Shown here: piece by piece, positions 36,927 through 46,304 of the stretch
Position numbering within the stretch: position 1 is the first letter of the stretch
Layout: every line of letters starts with the position of its first letter
From: Spirochaetales bacterium
GTDB taxonomy: Bacteria; Spirochaetota; Spirochaetia; SZUA-6; RPPD01
Assembly (NCBI GenBank): GCA_016929065.1
Contig: JAFGJO010000043.1
Coordinates: forward strand, 1-64,000
DNA: 64,000 nt
Reading direction: 5' to 3'
Translations under genes and position numbers: made by a program
Notes under the pieces: model-generated
The model's database searches: none
What the model was told of the DNA's origin: nothing
The model's input: only the letters and a program-made list of their open reading frames with translations

Positions 36927-38588
36927 TTATTTTCTTGCTTCAAGCATTTTTACCAGTTCCCAGGCAAATGGATTCGTCGCATCGTGTTCAAGTGCTTTCT
37001 GCAAGAGGGCTCGCGCATCATCGGAGCGGCCCTGGCGTATTTTAATTTCAGCCTGGAGGGAGAGTACCCGGGCAATCATCGGCCCGCCGGGTGATAGGCC
37101 GGAGGAAATAATGAATCCTGCGGCAGTGGCTTCGGCCAGTGCATCCTCAAGCCGTCCCTGTTCGACAAGAATGACTGCATAATTGTAGTGGAAATCCCAT
37201 CGGTCCAGCCCGCGCACTGCTTTTTCAAGCATCGTGCCGGCAGCGTCAACATTCCCGTCCAGTGCACTGATAATGCCCTCCGCTTCCATCGCCCATGGCA
37301 TTTCAGACTCCCCGGATGCCTCCGAGTAGGCTGTAATAATCCTGCGCGCCCGGTCAAGATGACGGTACCGTAAAAATGCGTACATCAGGATTTCTGCAGC
37401 TCGTTCATCTTCTGGATTCTCCTGAAAATAATTATGCAGATTCTCTATCCAGATATCCTGCGTTGTGGAGGCCATGACAAATGAAAGACGAAGAAACCCC
37501 AGTTCAGTATTTTCCGGATACTGTTTCTGCATTTCTGCAACCAAATCCTGCGCTTTTTCCTGTTCGCCATGGTGGAAAAGCAGTTTTGCGTATTCAACCC
37601 CTGCAGGGACCGATTCGGGAAACACGCTATATGCTTTTTCAAGCAAATATCTGGCCTTTTGTGAAAATCCCTGCCGCTGAAGTATTGTCGCGTAATTCAG
37701 ATACGAATTTGGCGAAAACAGAGGATCGTATTCAATCGCATTGTCGAACCGTTCCTTTGCCTGATCATATTTCTGCACCGATATGTCAATATCACCCAGA
37801 ATAAGCTCAAGATCGGTTCGTTTTTCTGCTTGCCGGTTTATTCGGGATAAACGGACTTTAGCTTCATCCCATTTTCCATAATCATAGGCGGCCAGTCCGG
37901 CCGGCTCATCATAATCATAATCGCTGAGCATTTTCAGTGAAAGCCGGTAAGCAGGTTCAATTTCACCGTTTTTCAAATACAGCAGCATGGCATCGAGGGC
38001 ATATCTGTTGTCTTTGAAAGTTTCAGCCAATCGTGTCAGAATCCCGGGGGTATATTCTCCGGCAGCGGTAAAATACTCCTGAAATTGCGGTATTCGTGAT
38101 AATTCGGTATCGCTCAAATCTTTCCCCATACGCAGATATGCTTCGGCGAGCACCCCCTGGAGTTCACGTGTTTCCGGTGAATCAGCATAACGGCGGATAC
38201 ACTCTTCAAGTGCACCCGTACGCAGCATCGCGTACAATGCTGTGTACTGAATTTGTTTATTGCCGGGATACCGTTCTGCTGCTTTTTTTGCCTGCCCGAG
38301 AAACATGGCGGTATTTTCAGTTTTTTCCGAGAGAAGAAAACTGCGCTTCAGCACGCGAAGCATGACCTCATCTGATTGTACTGCGGCGAACGCGCGGGCA
38401 ATCAGCCGTTCTGCCTCCTGGAAATAGCCGGAAGAAATAAAATTATCCGCCTTCTGCAGGTATTCCTGAACTGATTGCGATTCCTGCTGAAAAAAGAAAA
38501 AACGAAAAAAGACAAATGCAGAGATTCCAAAAAGTGCAAGAAATGAAAAAAGAACAAACAGTGTCCGCCGTGATTTTAATGACAACAT
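36927..38588 (-). CDS. Membrane-anchored TPR protein
   Basis: 553 residues. One membrane helix (about 8-32) followed by about ten TPR-like helical pairs from residue 40 to 550 (for example ILGDIDISVQKYDQAKERFD and ALAEATAAGFIISSG). No enzymatic motif. Probably a periplasmic scaffold. It lies 17 nt downstream of nusB and 56 nt upstream of the bactofilin gene on the same strand, in a continuous transcription unit with the SurA-like gene. Confidence 0.8.
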   Translation of the reverse strand: MLSLKSRRTLFVLFSFLALFGISAFVFFRFFFFQQESQSVQEYLQKADNFISSGYFQEAERLIARAFAAVQSDEVMLRVLKRSFLLSEKTENTAMFLGQAKKAAERYPGNKQIQYTALYAMLRTGALEECIRRYADSPETRELQGVLAEAYLRMGKDLSDTELSRIPQFQEYFTAAGEYTPGILTRLAETFKDNRYALDAMLLYLKNGEIEPAYRLSLKMLSDYDYDEPAGLAAYDYGKWDEAKVRLSRINRQAEKRTDLELILGDIDISVQKYDQAKERFDNAIEYDPLFSPNSYLNYATILQRQGFSQKARYLLEKAYSVFPESVPAGVEYAKLLFHHGEQEKAQDLVAEMQKQYPENTELGFLRLSFVMASTTQDIWIENLHNYFQENPEDERAAEILMYAFLRYRHLDRARRIITAYSEASGESEMPWAMEAEGIISALDGNVDAAGTMLEKAVRGLDRWDFHYNYAVILVEQGRLEDALAEATAAGFIISSGLSPGGPMIARVLSLQAEIKIRQGRSDDARALLQKALEHDATNPFAWELVKMLEARK

Positions 38589-38605
38589 GCTTCCATTCCA
38601 AATGC

Positions 38606-39019
38606 TTATATTTTTTTTATCATCCCGTCCAGAATACCGTTTATAAATTTATATGCTTCATCGGAACTGAACTCTTTTGCAATATGTATGGCTTCATCGA
38701 TGGTCACAGACGGCGGGATATCTTTCTGGAATAACAGGCAATACCCGCTCATCCTTAAAATAGCCAGATCTACGCGTGAAAGCCGTGAAAAATCCCAATG
38801 CTGCAGATGCTCTTTTATGGCATCATCAATTGTCCCGATATGTTCAATTGCACCGGCAATAATCAGCTGCGCAAAGGCAATGATATCCTCACCGAGTCGG
38901 GCGAGACGTTCCTCGCCGTACCAGGAAAAATCCAGCAGGTCAGCGAGAGCGGTTTCTGATATATCATATCTGTACAAAGTCTGAAACGCCAGGATTCTTG
39001 CCTTCCGCCGGGTTCCCAT
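38606..39019 (-). CDS. nusB: Transcription antitermination factor NusB
   Basis: 137 residues, all helical. Recognisable NusB features: MGTRRKARILAFQTLYRYDIS at the start, the IDxxI-like segment before LLHWDFSRLSRVDLAILRM and the final ITIDEAIHIAKEFSSDEAYKFINGILD. It binds boxA RNA with NusE and supports rRNA transcription. It begins 3 nt after the SurA-like stop. Confidence 0.93.
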   Translation of the reverse strand: MGTRRKARILAFQTLYRYDISETALADLLDFSWYGEERLARLGEDIIAFAQLIIAGAIEHIGTIDDAIKEHLQHWDFSRLSRVDLAILRMSGYCLLFQKDIPPSVTIDEAIHIAKEFSSDEAYKFINGILDGMIKKI

Positions 39020-39022
39020 ATA

Positions 39023-40072
39023 TTACCATACCAGATATTCTTCGAATATCCGTATTTCTGCCTGTTTTTTCAGATCATTGATTATTTCGGTCAACACATT
39101 CTGGGTAATTTCCTGTTCCTTGGCTGATGCAAGAGTCTTTTGAATGAATGTTTTTACGGTCATCGCATTCTGCGGAGGAACGACATCATTCAGACCGAGC
39201 ACCTTAAACGGTATTTTTTCGATGACCACGATAATATGATATCCAAGTTTTGATGAGACCACATTGCTCACCTGATTCGGCTGCAATTTGAACAATTCAT
39301 TAAAAAAATCCTCGCCGAATACCTGTTTTGTTTTGGTATCGTCTCTCCGTGTTATCCCCGGCATGTAGGTTCCTATTTTTACCTGTCCTGTTGAATCATA
39401 TACTTCCCAGTAATTGTCAAAACTTGCCCCGGCCTTGATTTCCTGCACGATGGCCTGCGCTTTCTTCTTCGCGTCATCCTTCTGAGCCTGGGTGGTAAGA
39501 AGACTCGGGTTTATATATATCTGTTTGAAGCGGACCATTTCCGGCGACACGAATTTGGACTGATTTGAAAAATAATAATCTTCGATTTCCTGATTCGTCG
39601 GTTCGGGAATATTATTAAGAACATTTCCCTTTTTTTTCATGACATATTTTTTTGCGATCAGCTGTTTTTTAATTTCAGAATTCAGGGCATCCCAGGTAAG
39701 TCCGCTCTGCTCGATTACCTTCCGGAATTCATCCTCGGTAATTGAACGATTCAGCTGCATCTCGTAATATTTTTTATATTCAGCACGCATGGTTGCAATG
39801 TCGTTATCGGTAACGGTAATTCTTTCATTTTTGGCGGCCTGAACAAGAAGCATTTCGCTGATCAGCTTGTCTAAAAGCTGCTTCTTTTCCTCAAGCGTCA
39901 AATCACGTTTCAGCTGTTTTTCAAATGTTTCGGCAGTCTTTTTAAACTGATTCAGACTGACCACTTCACTTTCGGTCAATTTCACCATTGCTACCGGACG
40001 GTCTATCGGCTCGGCTGCTGCTGTTGTCATCACCATCCCGCCCAGTATCAGTAAAAATAATATGTTTTTCAT
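39023..40072 (-). CDS. SurA-like periplasmic parvulin-type peptidyl-prolyl isomerase
   Basis: 349 residues. Signal peptide (about 1-20, cleavage near AAAEP). A SurA_N-like chaperone region (about 35-165) is followed by one parvulin domain (about 178-285: VRFKQIYINPS, KIGTYMPG, VVSSKLGYHIIVVIEK) and a C-terminal helix. It should assist outer-membrane protein folding. Shine-Dalgarno AGGGG is present. First gene of the run PPIase-nusB-TPR. Confidence 0.88.
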   Translation of the reverse strand: MKNILFLLILGGMVMTTAAAEPIDRPVAMVKLTESEVVSLNQFKKTAETFEKQLKRDLTLEEKKQLLDKLISEMLLVQAAKNERITVTDNDIATMRAEYKKYYEMQLNRSITEDEFRKVIEQSGLTWDALNSEIKKQLIAKKYVMKKKGNVLNNIPEPTNQEIEDYYFSNQSKFVSPEMVRFKQIYINPSLLTTQAQKDDAKKKAQAIVQEIKAGASFDNYWEVYDSTGQVKIGTYMPGITRRDDTKTKQVFGEDFFNELFKLQPNQVSNVVSSKLGYHIIVVIEKIPFKVLGLNDVVPPQNAMTVKTFIQKTLASAKEQEITQNVLTEIINDLKKQAEIRIFEEYLVW

Positions 40073-40266
40073 TTCAATTTCCCCTTCGCCGTTTTACATA
40101 ACACAAACCGCCGCTTATCTTCAGCAGCCATTCATATATATGTCTCAAAAACACCTATGTATTGTAAACGTAACACACTTCCCCAAAAAAAACAGTGTAT
40201 CGCAAGGTAAATATTTTCCCTTAATTTACCCGGTTTTCATGTAATAAACTATTTTCCGTGTGTTTG

Positions 40267-41070
40267 TCAATTTGCCAGCTCTGCAAATCCGATTTTTTCA
40301 GAAAGTTTTTTGGTACCGGGCAGCCGTTTGTCATATTCAAGGCCCTGCTTCAAAAACACCATGGCGCGTTCACGCTCATCCTGCAGGAGATACAGTTCGG
40401 CAATTTTTTTACAAAAAACCGCCTTGTCACGCTCCGGAAACGACATTCCAAGCAAATCCTTTATATGAACAATAAACCGTTCGAGTGCAACAGCCTTCTG
40501 GAGTTTTGTGGTGACAAGATGGCGCAGCCGGTCAATAAGTTCGTCTGTAAAATGCCGAAAATAGGGCCGTTTCAGCTCATAGGAATAAATTTTCCTGTAA
40601 AGCAGGAATGCCTTGAGATACTCCCGGTGATTTTCGTATTCCTCGGCGATTAAAAACGAACAGTCCATAAAATCACCATAATCAAGATATTTCTCCAGCA
40701 TAAAATTATCCTGATCAGAAAGGTGCTCGTACAATTTCACCGCTTCATCTGTATTACCGCGCAGGAAATCATAGAGTACCAGCTTCGACTGCAGAAACAA
40801 ATCATCGGTTCTGCTTTTCAGAAATTCGCGGTAATTAAATGATACTTTTTTCTCGGCTCCCCGTAGCTCCCGATCATACGCACTGCGTTTTGCCGGATTG
40901 CTCAGCACCCGGTAGGCGAGCAGCAATTGACGCATTGCTTCCTCTGCCACCATTTTTGATTTTCGTGTTACATCAGGATGAAACAGTTTTGCTTTGTTCC
41001 TGAATGTATTCTTTATTGTTTGTAGTGATGAATTCCGTCGTATCCCCAGAATTTCATAATAATTTTTCAA
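40267..41070 (-). CDS. J-domain protein
   Basis: 267 residues, TTG start after GAGGT. The N-terminal J domain (about 1-65: YYEILGIRRNSSLQTIKN, HPD motif in KLFHPDVTRKSK, RVLSNPAKRSAYD) would stimulate a DnaK. There is no Gly/Phe region and no zinc domain, so it is not canonical DnaJ. The remaining 200 residues are helical and TPR-like (about 90-255). Transcribed alone. Client unknown. Confidence 0.88.
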   Translation of the reverse strand: MKNYYEILGIRRNSSLQTIKNTFRNKAKLFHPDVTRKSKMVAEEAMRQLLLAYRVLSNPAKRSAYDRELRGAEKKVSFNYREFLKSRTDDLFLQSKLVLYDFLRGNTDEAVKLYEHLSDQDNFMLEKYLDYGDFMDCSFLIAEEYENHREYLKAFLLYRKIYSYELKRPYFRHFTDELIDRLRHLVTTKLQKAVALERFIVHIKDLLGMSFPERDKAVFCKKIAELYLLQDERERAMVFLKQGLEYDKRLPGTKKLSEKIGFAELAN

Positions 41071-41340
41071 TTATCTACCTCAGTTTAATCAAACGCAGGA
41101 TATAAACAGCCTGAGTGCTTGCCCGTTCAGTATTTTATCATCCTGTAATCAGTATTTCCATGTACTACACCAATATCTATACAATACGCACGGTACTGTC
41201 CTGAATTTTTTATAATATAAATTACTATAATATTATTAAAAACTCAATTATAAAACACACGAATAACCCGTGAAGTTTCATTTTTTTGGGATATTTTTAT
41301 GGTATTTCTGGATAAAACCGGTAAAATTGTCTTTCGCGGG

Positions 41341-41751
41341 CTACTCAATGTGAAGCCGTCTGCCAACTTCCTGCGCAATAAGCTCTTTTTTAAACATATA
41401 TGAAGATTTGACAAACATTCCCTCATTTTCCATGGAACGCATTAAATTCAGGAGAGCTTTTTGTGCTCCAAAAAAAGTCTGGTTTATAAAGGCAAAAGAT
41501 CTTTTCCCGCCGATCGCGCCGGATGCGGCAAGATAGGGAGCAAGCCTTTCGGATATTTTTCCAAAAATGGAGACCGGCTCGCAGCCGATTGCGATGTATT
41601 TGTAAATAATGAGCTTTTTTTCGGGTTCTCTGGTTGCATCGATAACATCAACCTGATGGCCCTGTCCCTCAATACCGGCAGCCAGGGCTTTTGCCAGTTT
41701 GACAAGAACACTGTCTGGCTTGACAGGAAAAATGACTACTGCAACTTTCAT
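41341..41751 (-). CDS. Flavodoxin-like-fold protein of unknown function
   Basis: 136 residues. The alternation of strands (VAVVIFPVKPDSV, HQVDVIDAT, YIAIGCEP, KRSFAFINQT) resembles a flavodoxin-like fold, but the phosphate-binding T/S-x-T-G-x-T loop is absent. It may be a spirochaetal protein without FMN. Strong Shine-Dalgarno GGGAGG. It lies upstream of a 269-nt AT-rich gap before the J-domain gene. Confidence 0.6.
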   Translation of the reverse strand: MKVAVVIFPVKPDSVLVKLAKALAAGIEGQGHQVDVIDATREPEKKLIIYKYIAIGCEPVSIFGKISERLAPYLAASGAIGGKRSFAFINQTFFGAQKALLNLMRSMENEGMFVKSSYMFKKELIAQEVGRRLHIE

Positions 41752-41847
41752 GATTGCCTCCCGTAACCGTGAATAAAGCGAATGCAGAAGAGCTGTATTT
41801 CACAGTCATGAACAGTAAAGATTTCCACAAGAAGATGATGTACATAC

Positions 41848-41932
41848 TACCGGAGACCGGACTTGAACCGGTACAGCTTTGAGGGCCGGGGGATTTTAAG
41901 TCCCCTGTGTCTACCAATTCCACCACTCCGGC
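41848..41932 (-). tRNA. tRNA-Leu (UAA)
   Basis: 85 nt on the minus strand. The acceptor stem is GCCGGAG/CTCCGGT with discriminator A. The anticodon loop CTTAAAA holds the UAA anticodon, a long variable arm follows, and the T-arm is ACCGGTTCAAGTCCGGT. CCA is not encoded. The long variable arm and A73 support Leu identity. Confidence 0.95.
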
Positions 41933-42157
41933 ACATACCACGACATTTTTATTTGTCTCTTTTTTCCCGTATTACAGGGGTTCCAAGAGTTTCTCATAAT
42001 AAATGAGAATAATACGAAAAGTCAATAGCTGGTAAAAAAGACTGGTTTTTGTATTTCGCGGCCGGATTGGTTTGCGAATTTCTATAAAAAAACCTGATTG
42101 ACGATCAAATTATTTTTGCTGATACAGAGAAAATTTCCCGGCAGGGGGATGGTTGTA

Positions 42158-43327
42158 TCAGGACATGATGGGGAACTTCATGACAAACAGTGTTCCTTTT
42201 CCTTCCTCGCTTGTAACCGTGAGTGACCCGTTGTGTGCTTCAACAACGCTCTTGACAATACAGGTTCCAAGGCCGGTACCGCCGCTTTTTGAAAAGGAAC
42301 AAAACGGTTCGAAAATGTGTTCTAGGACATCTTTTGACATGCCAATTCCGGTATCACTGACTTCAATAAAAAAAGAATTTTCATCTGAGTGAATATAAAT
42401 GGAAAATATCCCCCCGTCCTGCATTGCCTTTCTTGCATTATCTGCAAGATTGCACAAAGCACGGAAAATACGCTCATGATCGAAAAGAACCGGTCCTGCA
42501 AAATCCACCTTTGATGCAATTTTTATTGCATGAGAAGCAAAACGTTCCTGGATGTCCTCAATAAGTTTTTTAACCAGATCCCTCAGATTGACAATTGCGA
42601 TATTGAGCCGGATTTCTCCGCGCGAGTAGTCAAGCAGTTCATTCGCAAGCCGGTTGATCCGGTCGGTTTCGGAAACGATCCTGTTTGCATACTTTTTCAG
42701 TTTGTCTTCTTTCGCCTGGTTCAGGGTAATCATCTCCGCATATCCGCGGATCACCGACAGCGGGTTGCGGATATCATGCAGAATGAGAGAAGAAAACTTG
42801 CCGAGTGCAGAAAGCCGTTCTGCCCTCAGCAGTTCAGCCTGGGCTTCCTTCAATTCCTGGTTCGCCTTCTCCAGATTCCTGTTTTTTTCCCGCAGTCCCT
42901 CCACAAAGCTTTCGTTGCTGTTTCGAACCATTGAAGAAACCGATCGCATCAGCGAAAGTGCTATAGAGGCATCTTCCTGGACGATCTCGAAGAAATCAGA
43001 ACGGCTGATTGACAACAACTCGGTTTTTCCGCATGACAAGACCGTCGCACTGCGTGGCAGTTCATCGACGATAGCCATTTCGCCGAACAGATGGCCATTT
43101 TTATGAAGCGCCAGCATATCCGGTTCTGCAGAACCGTAGTCTTTCCAGACTTCAACAGAGCCTGAAAGAACCAGATAAAAATCATTCGCCTCATCACCCT
43201 CCCGGAAAATAATCTCTTTATCTGCAACCGTCATCCGCCTGCAGACTTTTGCTATTTTTTCCATGGTGGAATCATCCAGATTCTGGAAAAAATAAATTTC
43301 CCGCAGGAGTTCAAGCATCTTATTCAT
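42158..43327 (-). CDS. Cyclic-nucleotide-binding-domain histidine kinase
   Basis: 389 residues from the ATG at 43327, chosen because GAGAGAAAG lies just upstream. Residues about 5-125 form a CAP-type cNMP-binding domain whose phosphate-binding cassette FGEMAIVDELPRSATV keeps the Glu and Arg needed for ligand contact. A coiled coil (about 135-175) leads to a histidine kinase with H-box LILHDIRNPLSVI, N-box LCNLADNARKAM, G1 VSDTGIGMS and G2 SKSGGTGLGTCIV. No membrane segment, so soluble. The start overlaps the bactofilin 3' end by 8 nt. No response regulator is nearby. Confidence 0.92.
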   Translation of the reverse strand: MNKMLELLREIYFFQNLDDSTMEKIAKVCRRMTVADKEIIFREGDEANDFYLVLSGSVEVWKDYGSAEPDMLALHKNGHLFGEMAIVDELPRSATVLSCGKTELLSISRSDFFEIVQEDASIALSLMRSVSSMVRNSNESFVEGLREKNRNLEKANQELKEAQAELLRAERLSALGKFSSLILHDIRNPLSVIRGYAEMITLNQAKEDKLKKYANRIVSETDRINRLANELLDYSRGEIRLNIAIVNLRDLVKKLIEDIQERFASHAIKIASKVDFAGPVLFDHERIFRALCNLADNARKAMQDGGIFSIYIHSDENSFFIEVSDTGIGMSKDVLEHIFEPFCSFSKSGGTGLGTCIVKSVVEAHNGSLTVTSEEGKGTLFVMKFPIMS

Positions 43328-43718
43328 CGGCTTTCTCTCTCGAGCCTGCATACAGCATATCAATATATTCTTTCGGATCTTTTATCTTCGACGGACTGAT
43401 CTTGCATTTGCCTTCAAATATAACACCGTCCTGAATAATAAGTTCGGGTGTTTTCAGATCACCCAAAACCCGGCCGGTAGAGAAAAGAAGTATTCGCCGC
43501 GATGCTTCGATATTGCCGATGACAATTCCCTTGACAATCACACTTGATGCAATAATTTTTGTTTTCACCCTGGCTTTCGGGCCGATCTCCAGCTGGTCGA
43601 CATACAGACACGCACCCTCGAATTTCCCATCGATCCGGAGATTGCCGTTCACGGCAAATGTCCCTTCAAAAAAAGAATGTTCACCAATAGTCGAATTTAC
43701 TTCACTTCCCAGTTCCAC
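43320..43718 (-). CDS. Bactofilin
   Basis: 132 residues. Beta-helix repeats occupy about 12-105 (HSFFEGTFAVNGNLRIDGKF, GIVIGNIEASRRILLFSTGR), with short charged tails, like the bactofilin at 36424. It is followed by the cNMP-binding kinase, whose ATG lies 8 nt inside this gene, so the pair is translationally coupled. Preceded by the 254-residue spirochaetal protein with a 3-nt gap. Confidence 0.9.
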   Translation of the reverse strand: MELGSEVNSTIGEHSFFEGTFAVNGNLRIDGKFEGACLYVDQLEIGPKARVKTKIIASSVIVKGIVIGNIEASRRILLFSTGRVLGDLKTPELIIQDGVIFEGKCKISPSKIKDPKEYIDMLYAGSREKADE

Positions 43719-43721
43719 ATT

Positions 43722-44486
43722 TTACTCCTGCACGATTATTTCCGGCAGATTCAGGAAAGAGATGGCTTCGGTGCAATAGTCCAGAAGGATTTCAACACCT
43801 TCGCGAACCACATGTCCTTCAAGAAATCGCATGCCTTCTATCATGTCAAAATGAATACGTGCATTACTATTTAAGCACGCAACACCATCTTTTTCAATAT
43901 CTTCAAGTATTTCATGGGTAAATTTTTTCAGTTTTCTGAAAAAGCGGTCGGTTTCCACGATGAGGATGCGGCGTTTGCGGAGCCGTCTGTTCTTTATTTC
44001 TGTCAAGGCAGATTCTTTATAGTTCCCCTTGTTGATTGTATTCATTTCATCCTCAAAATCCGCCATTTTTTTCTGTATATCCTGGAATAAATGGTAAAAC
44101 CCGTCGCGTTCGAGTGAATATTTGAAATCAAGCTTCATCTTCCGCTCGGTGAGGATGGAAAGGAATTCCTTGCCAAAAAAATCCATAATGGCGATGATGG
44201 CATTGATTTCACGGTCATGGGTGGCCCGGTCCTCATCGATACTGACATGCTCCCGCAGAAACGGGAAATTTTCAAATTCGCCGGCATCATTCTGTTCTGC
44301 CTCATCCTCGATGACCGAATACACATGATGAAATTTTTCACGGTAATCGCGCAGGCGTTTCAACTCCTTGCCGACACGGTTTTTCTGGGTTTGATCCTTT
44401 GTGGTTTTCAAAACAACTTCATATTGTTTTATAGCCCGGTTCAGCTGTTTCAATTCTTCAACCGGATTGTTCGTATTTTCCTTCAT
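43722..44486 (-). CDS. Conserved-looking helical protein of unknown function
   Basis: 254 residues, almost entirely alpha-helical and charged, with predicted coiled coils at about 5-55 and 150-190. No signal peptide, no metal or nucleotide motif. First gene of a three-gene operon with a bactofilin and a cNMP-binding histidine kinase. A role in organising the bactofilin is inferred only from position. Not recognised. Confidence 0.7.
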   Translation of the reverse strand: MKENTNNPVEELKQLNRAIKQYEVVLKTTKDQTQKNRVGKELKRLRDYREKFHHVYSVIEDEAEQNDAGEFENFPFLREHVSIDEDRATHDREINAIIAIMDFFGKEFLSILTERKMKLDFKYSLERDGFYHLFQDIQKKMADFEDEMNTINKGNYKESALTEIKNRRLRKRRILIVETDRFFRKLKKFTHEILEDIEKDGVACLNSNARIHFDMIEGMRFLEGHVVREGVEILLDYCTEAISFLNLPEIIVQE

Positions 44487-44556
44487 ACCGTTGTATTATA
44501 CTCCTGATTCAGAGAAAAAAAAAGATATCCTGTGAAACAAAAAAAATGTAAAAAAA

Positions 44557-44642
44557 AACCTTTTTTGCTTCCCTGGCGGGTATTAATGTATTGTTTGCAT
44601 TCACCAAAAAAAAATACATTAATACTCCAGGCAAAAAAGGTT
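44557..44642. repeat. Long imperfect inverted repeat
   Basis: The left arm 44557-44592 and right arm 44613-44642 are inverted copies: AACCTTTTTTGC, then CTGG, then GTATTAATGTATT in both, with a 4-nt and a short insertion in the left arm. The loop is 20 nt. The hairpin lies between the 254-residue protein gene and the flaA terminator and matches no gene. It may be a transcript-end structure or a miniature-element remnant. Confidence 0.7.
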
Positions 44643-44667
44643 CTCAAAACTTTTTATCATTCAAAAT

Positions 44668-44691
44668 CCGGCAGTGTTTTCACACTGCCGG
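44668..44691 (-). terminator. Terminator hairpin of the flaA pair
   Basis: A perfect 10-bp stem CCGGCAGTGT/ACACTGCCGG with loop TTTC lies 27 nt past the stop of the second flaA gene. The T-tract on the minus strand is short (ATTTTGAATG), so it may rely on the stem or act mainly as a 3' stabiliser. Confidence 0.65.
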
Positions 44692-44718
44692 AAACAGTAT
44701 CGCCTTTCGGAATTACTT

Positions 44719-45456
44719 TTACCATCCATCAGACATATCGTCTTCATCACGCGCTTTCAAAGAATACAGATCGGTTTCTGTACTGATATCATCGATATAA
44801 ATGTAATACGTCCCGTATGATTCATCCATATCTGTTTCAATTTTCAGGCCCAGAAACTGAAGCCCTTCTTTTGTCGAGATATGCAGGTCATTCTGTATAA
44901 TGCTCGGCGGGACGGCAACAGACATCTGCCGCCATCCGGAGAAGTTCAGTTTTCCCACAGTGAGCTCAATCCGGTTTCCATGAAAATCAGCAAGAACCAC
45001 TTTCAGCACATGGTTGTAATTTCTCCCCACAACCCACATGCGGACAATCTTGGTCGTTCCCGCCATGGGAATGGGCTTGTTTGTCTTCAGATAAATTTCG
45101 TTTGCACCGCGGCGGAAAAAAGTTATTTTCGCGCCAAGCACATAATCGCCGAGCCACTGATCATCATTTCGGATCTTGCGCTCTTCTGCAATGCGGCGGG
45201 CATCCTTTTCTTCTTTTTCCTTGGGGTTCCCCGGCAAGTTTCTGACGACGACCATGCCCTGGTCCATCGCCATCTGGGCGTTCCAGAATCCGGCATCCTC
45301 CAGATCAGAAATGGTAATAGGTGCGAGTTCCAGGGGTTCCTCGCCCATGTCCTTCGCGCTCGCTTCACCGACCGTGTCGGTAAATTCGGACTGAGCAAAA
45401 CAAAGGACGGTTGTCATCACTGCCAATACTGTCATTAAAATAATCTTTTTCATCAT
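44719..45456 (-). CDS. flaA: Flagellar filament outer layer (sheath) protein FlaA, second copy
   Basis: 245 residues. Signal peptide about 1-22 (cleavage at CFAQ). The mature beta-rich domain shows the FlaA pattern KIVRMWVVGRNYNHVLKVVL, LNFSGWRQMSVAVP and YYIYIDDIS. FlaA coats the FlaB core of spirochaetal periplasmic filaments. A lysine/glutamate-rich segment (about 78-92, PKEKEEKDARRIAEER) is an unusual insert. It starts 11 nt after the other flaA and has AGGAG upstream. Paralogous to, but clearly diverged from, the first copy. Confidence 0.88.
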   Translation of the reverse strand: MMKKIILMTVLAVMTTVLCFAQSEFTDTVGEASAKDMGEEPLELAPITISDLEDAGFWNAQMAMDQGMVVVRNLPGNPKEKEEKDARRIAEERKIRNDDQWLGDYVLGAKITFFRRGANEIYLKTNKPIPMAGTTKIVRMWVVGRNYNHVLKVVLADFHGNRIELTVGKLNFSGWRQMSVAVPPSIIQNDLHISTKEGLQFLGLKIETDMDESYGTYYIYIDDISTETDLYSLKARDEDDMSDGW

Positions 45457-45467
45457 TGTCTGCTCTC

Positions 45468-46253
45468 CTAATTTCCTTGAAAATCTTCACCTTCAGTCCA
45501 GAGTTTTTCGATGACATCCGGATCTGCCAGTTCATCGCCGTCAAATTTGGAGATGAACGTATCGGTGATAATTTTCAACTGGTCGATGAATACACGGAAC
45601 TCGTCAACCTTTTCGGTCGGCTGAGTCCATACAACTAGCTTTGTCAGCGACAGGGCCGCTTTTTGATTGACATAACGGCGGTGCTGCGGAATTGCGGTCG
45701 GAATGGCAACACTCAGGTTCTTCCATCCCTTAAAGGCCAGATCGCCGAGTACCAGATGGTAATTCAATCCGTTTCCGTCAAGAAGGTGCACTTCCAGATA
45801 ATAGTTATAGCCTGCGCCCCACGCCCACAAATCAATGGACTTGACCCGCCCTTTCAGCTCAATCGGATGAGATTTCAGGTTTCCTTCCTCGTCTTTTGCA
45901 ACTGGTATGATTTCGAGGTAATTGTACCCTCTGCGGTCAAATCCGCCTTCGATGCCAAGAACCCGGACCTCTTTTCCTTCAACATCCTGCCGGGAATACA
46001 GGGCATCAGGATAGCCGTCCACCAGCTTGTGTTTCAGCAATGGATTTCCTTCTTCATCCTTGGTGATAAATTTGCTGCCGCGGACAACCCATGTCCATTC
46101 CCGGTCAGCACCATGTAACTGGGTGCCACTGTCGAAATCATCAACAATCCATGTTTCGATATTTTCGACGTTTTCATCGGCAAACACATTTCCCACAAAC
46201 AGGAACATACACATACCGATGAGGAAGAAGCATAAAACAGATAATTTTTTCAT
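45468..46253 (-). CDS. flaA: Flagellar filament outer layer (sheath) protein FlaA, first copy
   Basis: 261 residues from the ATG at 46253 (GAGGAG upstream); a longer in-frame reading to 46379 would cross the promoter. Signal peptide about 1-24 (cleavage at VFAD). Shared FlaA motifs: VKSIDLWAWGAGYNYYLEV, LAFKGWKNLSVAIPTAIPQ, FRVFIDQLK. First gene of the flaA operon, with a perfect consensus sigma-70-type promoter, so it is likely highly and constitutively expressed. Confidence 0.9.
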   Translation of the reverse strand: MKKLSVLCFFLIGMCMFLFVGNVFADENVENIETWIVDDFDSGTQLHGADREWTWVVRGSKFITKDEEGNPLLKHKLVDGYPDALYSRQDVEGKEVRVLGIEGGFDRRGYNYLEIIPVAKDEEGNLKSHPIELKGRVKSIDLWAWGAGYNYYLEVHLLDGNGLNYHLVLGDLAFKGWKNLSVAIPTAIPQHRRYVNQKAALSLTKLVVWTQPTEKVDEFRVFIDQLKIITDTFISKFDGDELADPDVIEKLWTEGEDFQGN

Positions 46254-46304
46254 GTGCAACTCCTCGCAACTATATATAACCAGAATATAGAGACTTTTAG
46301 TAGA

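Noticed and set aside
41071-41340. Gene or RNA in the AT-rich gap between the J-domain gene and the flavodoxin-like gene
   Set aside because: No ORF with a Shine-Dalgarno and no convincing hairpin or promoter beyond AT-rich stretches.
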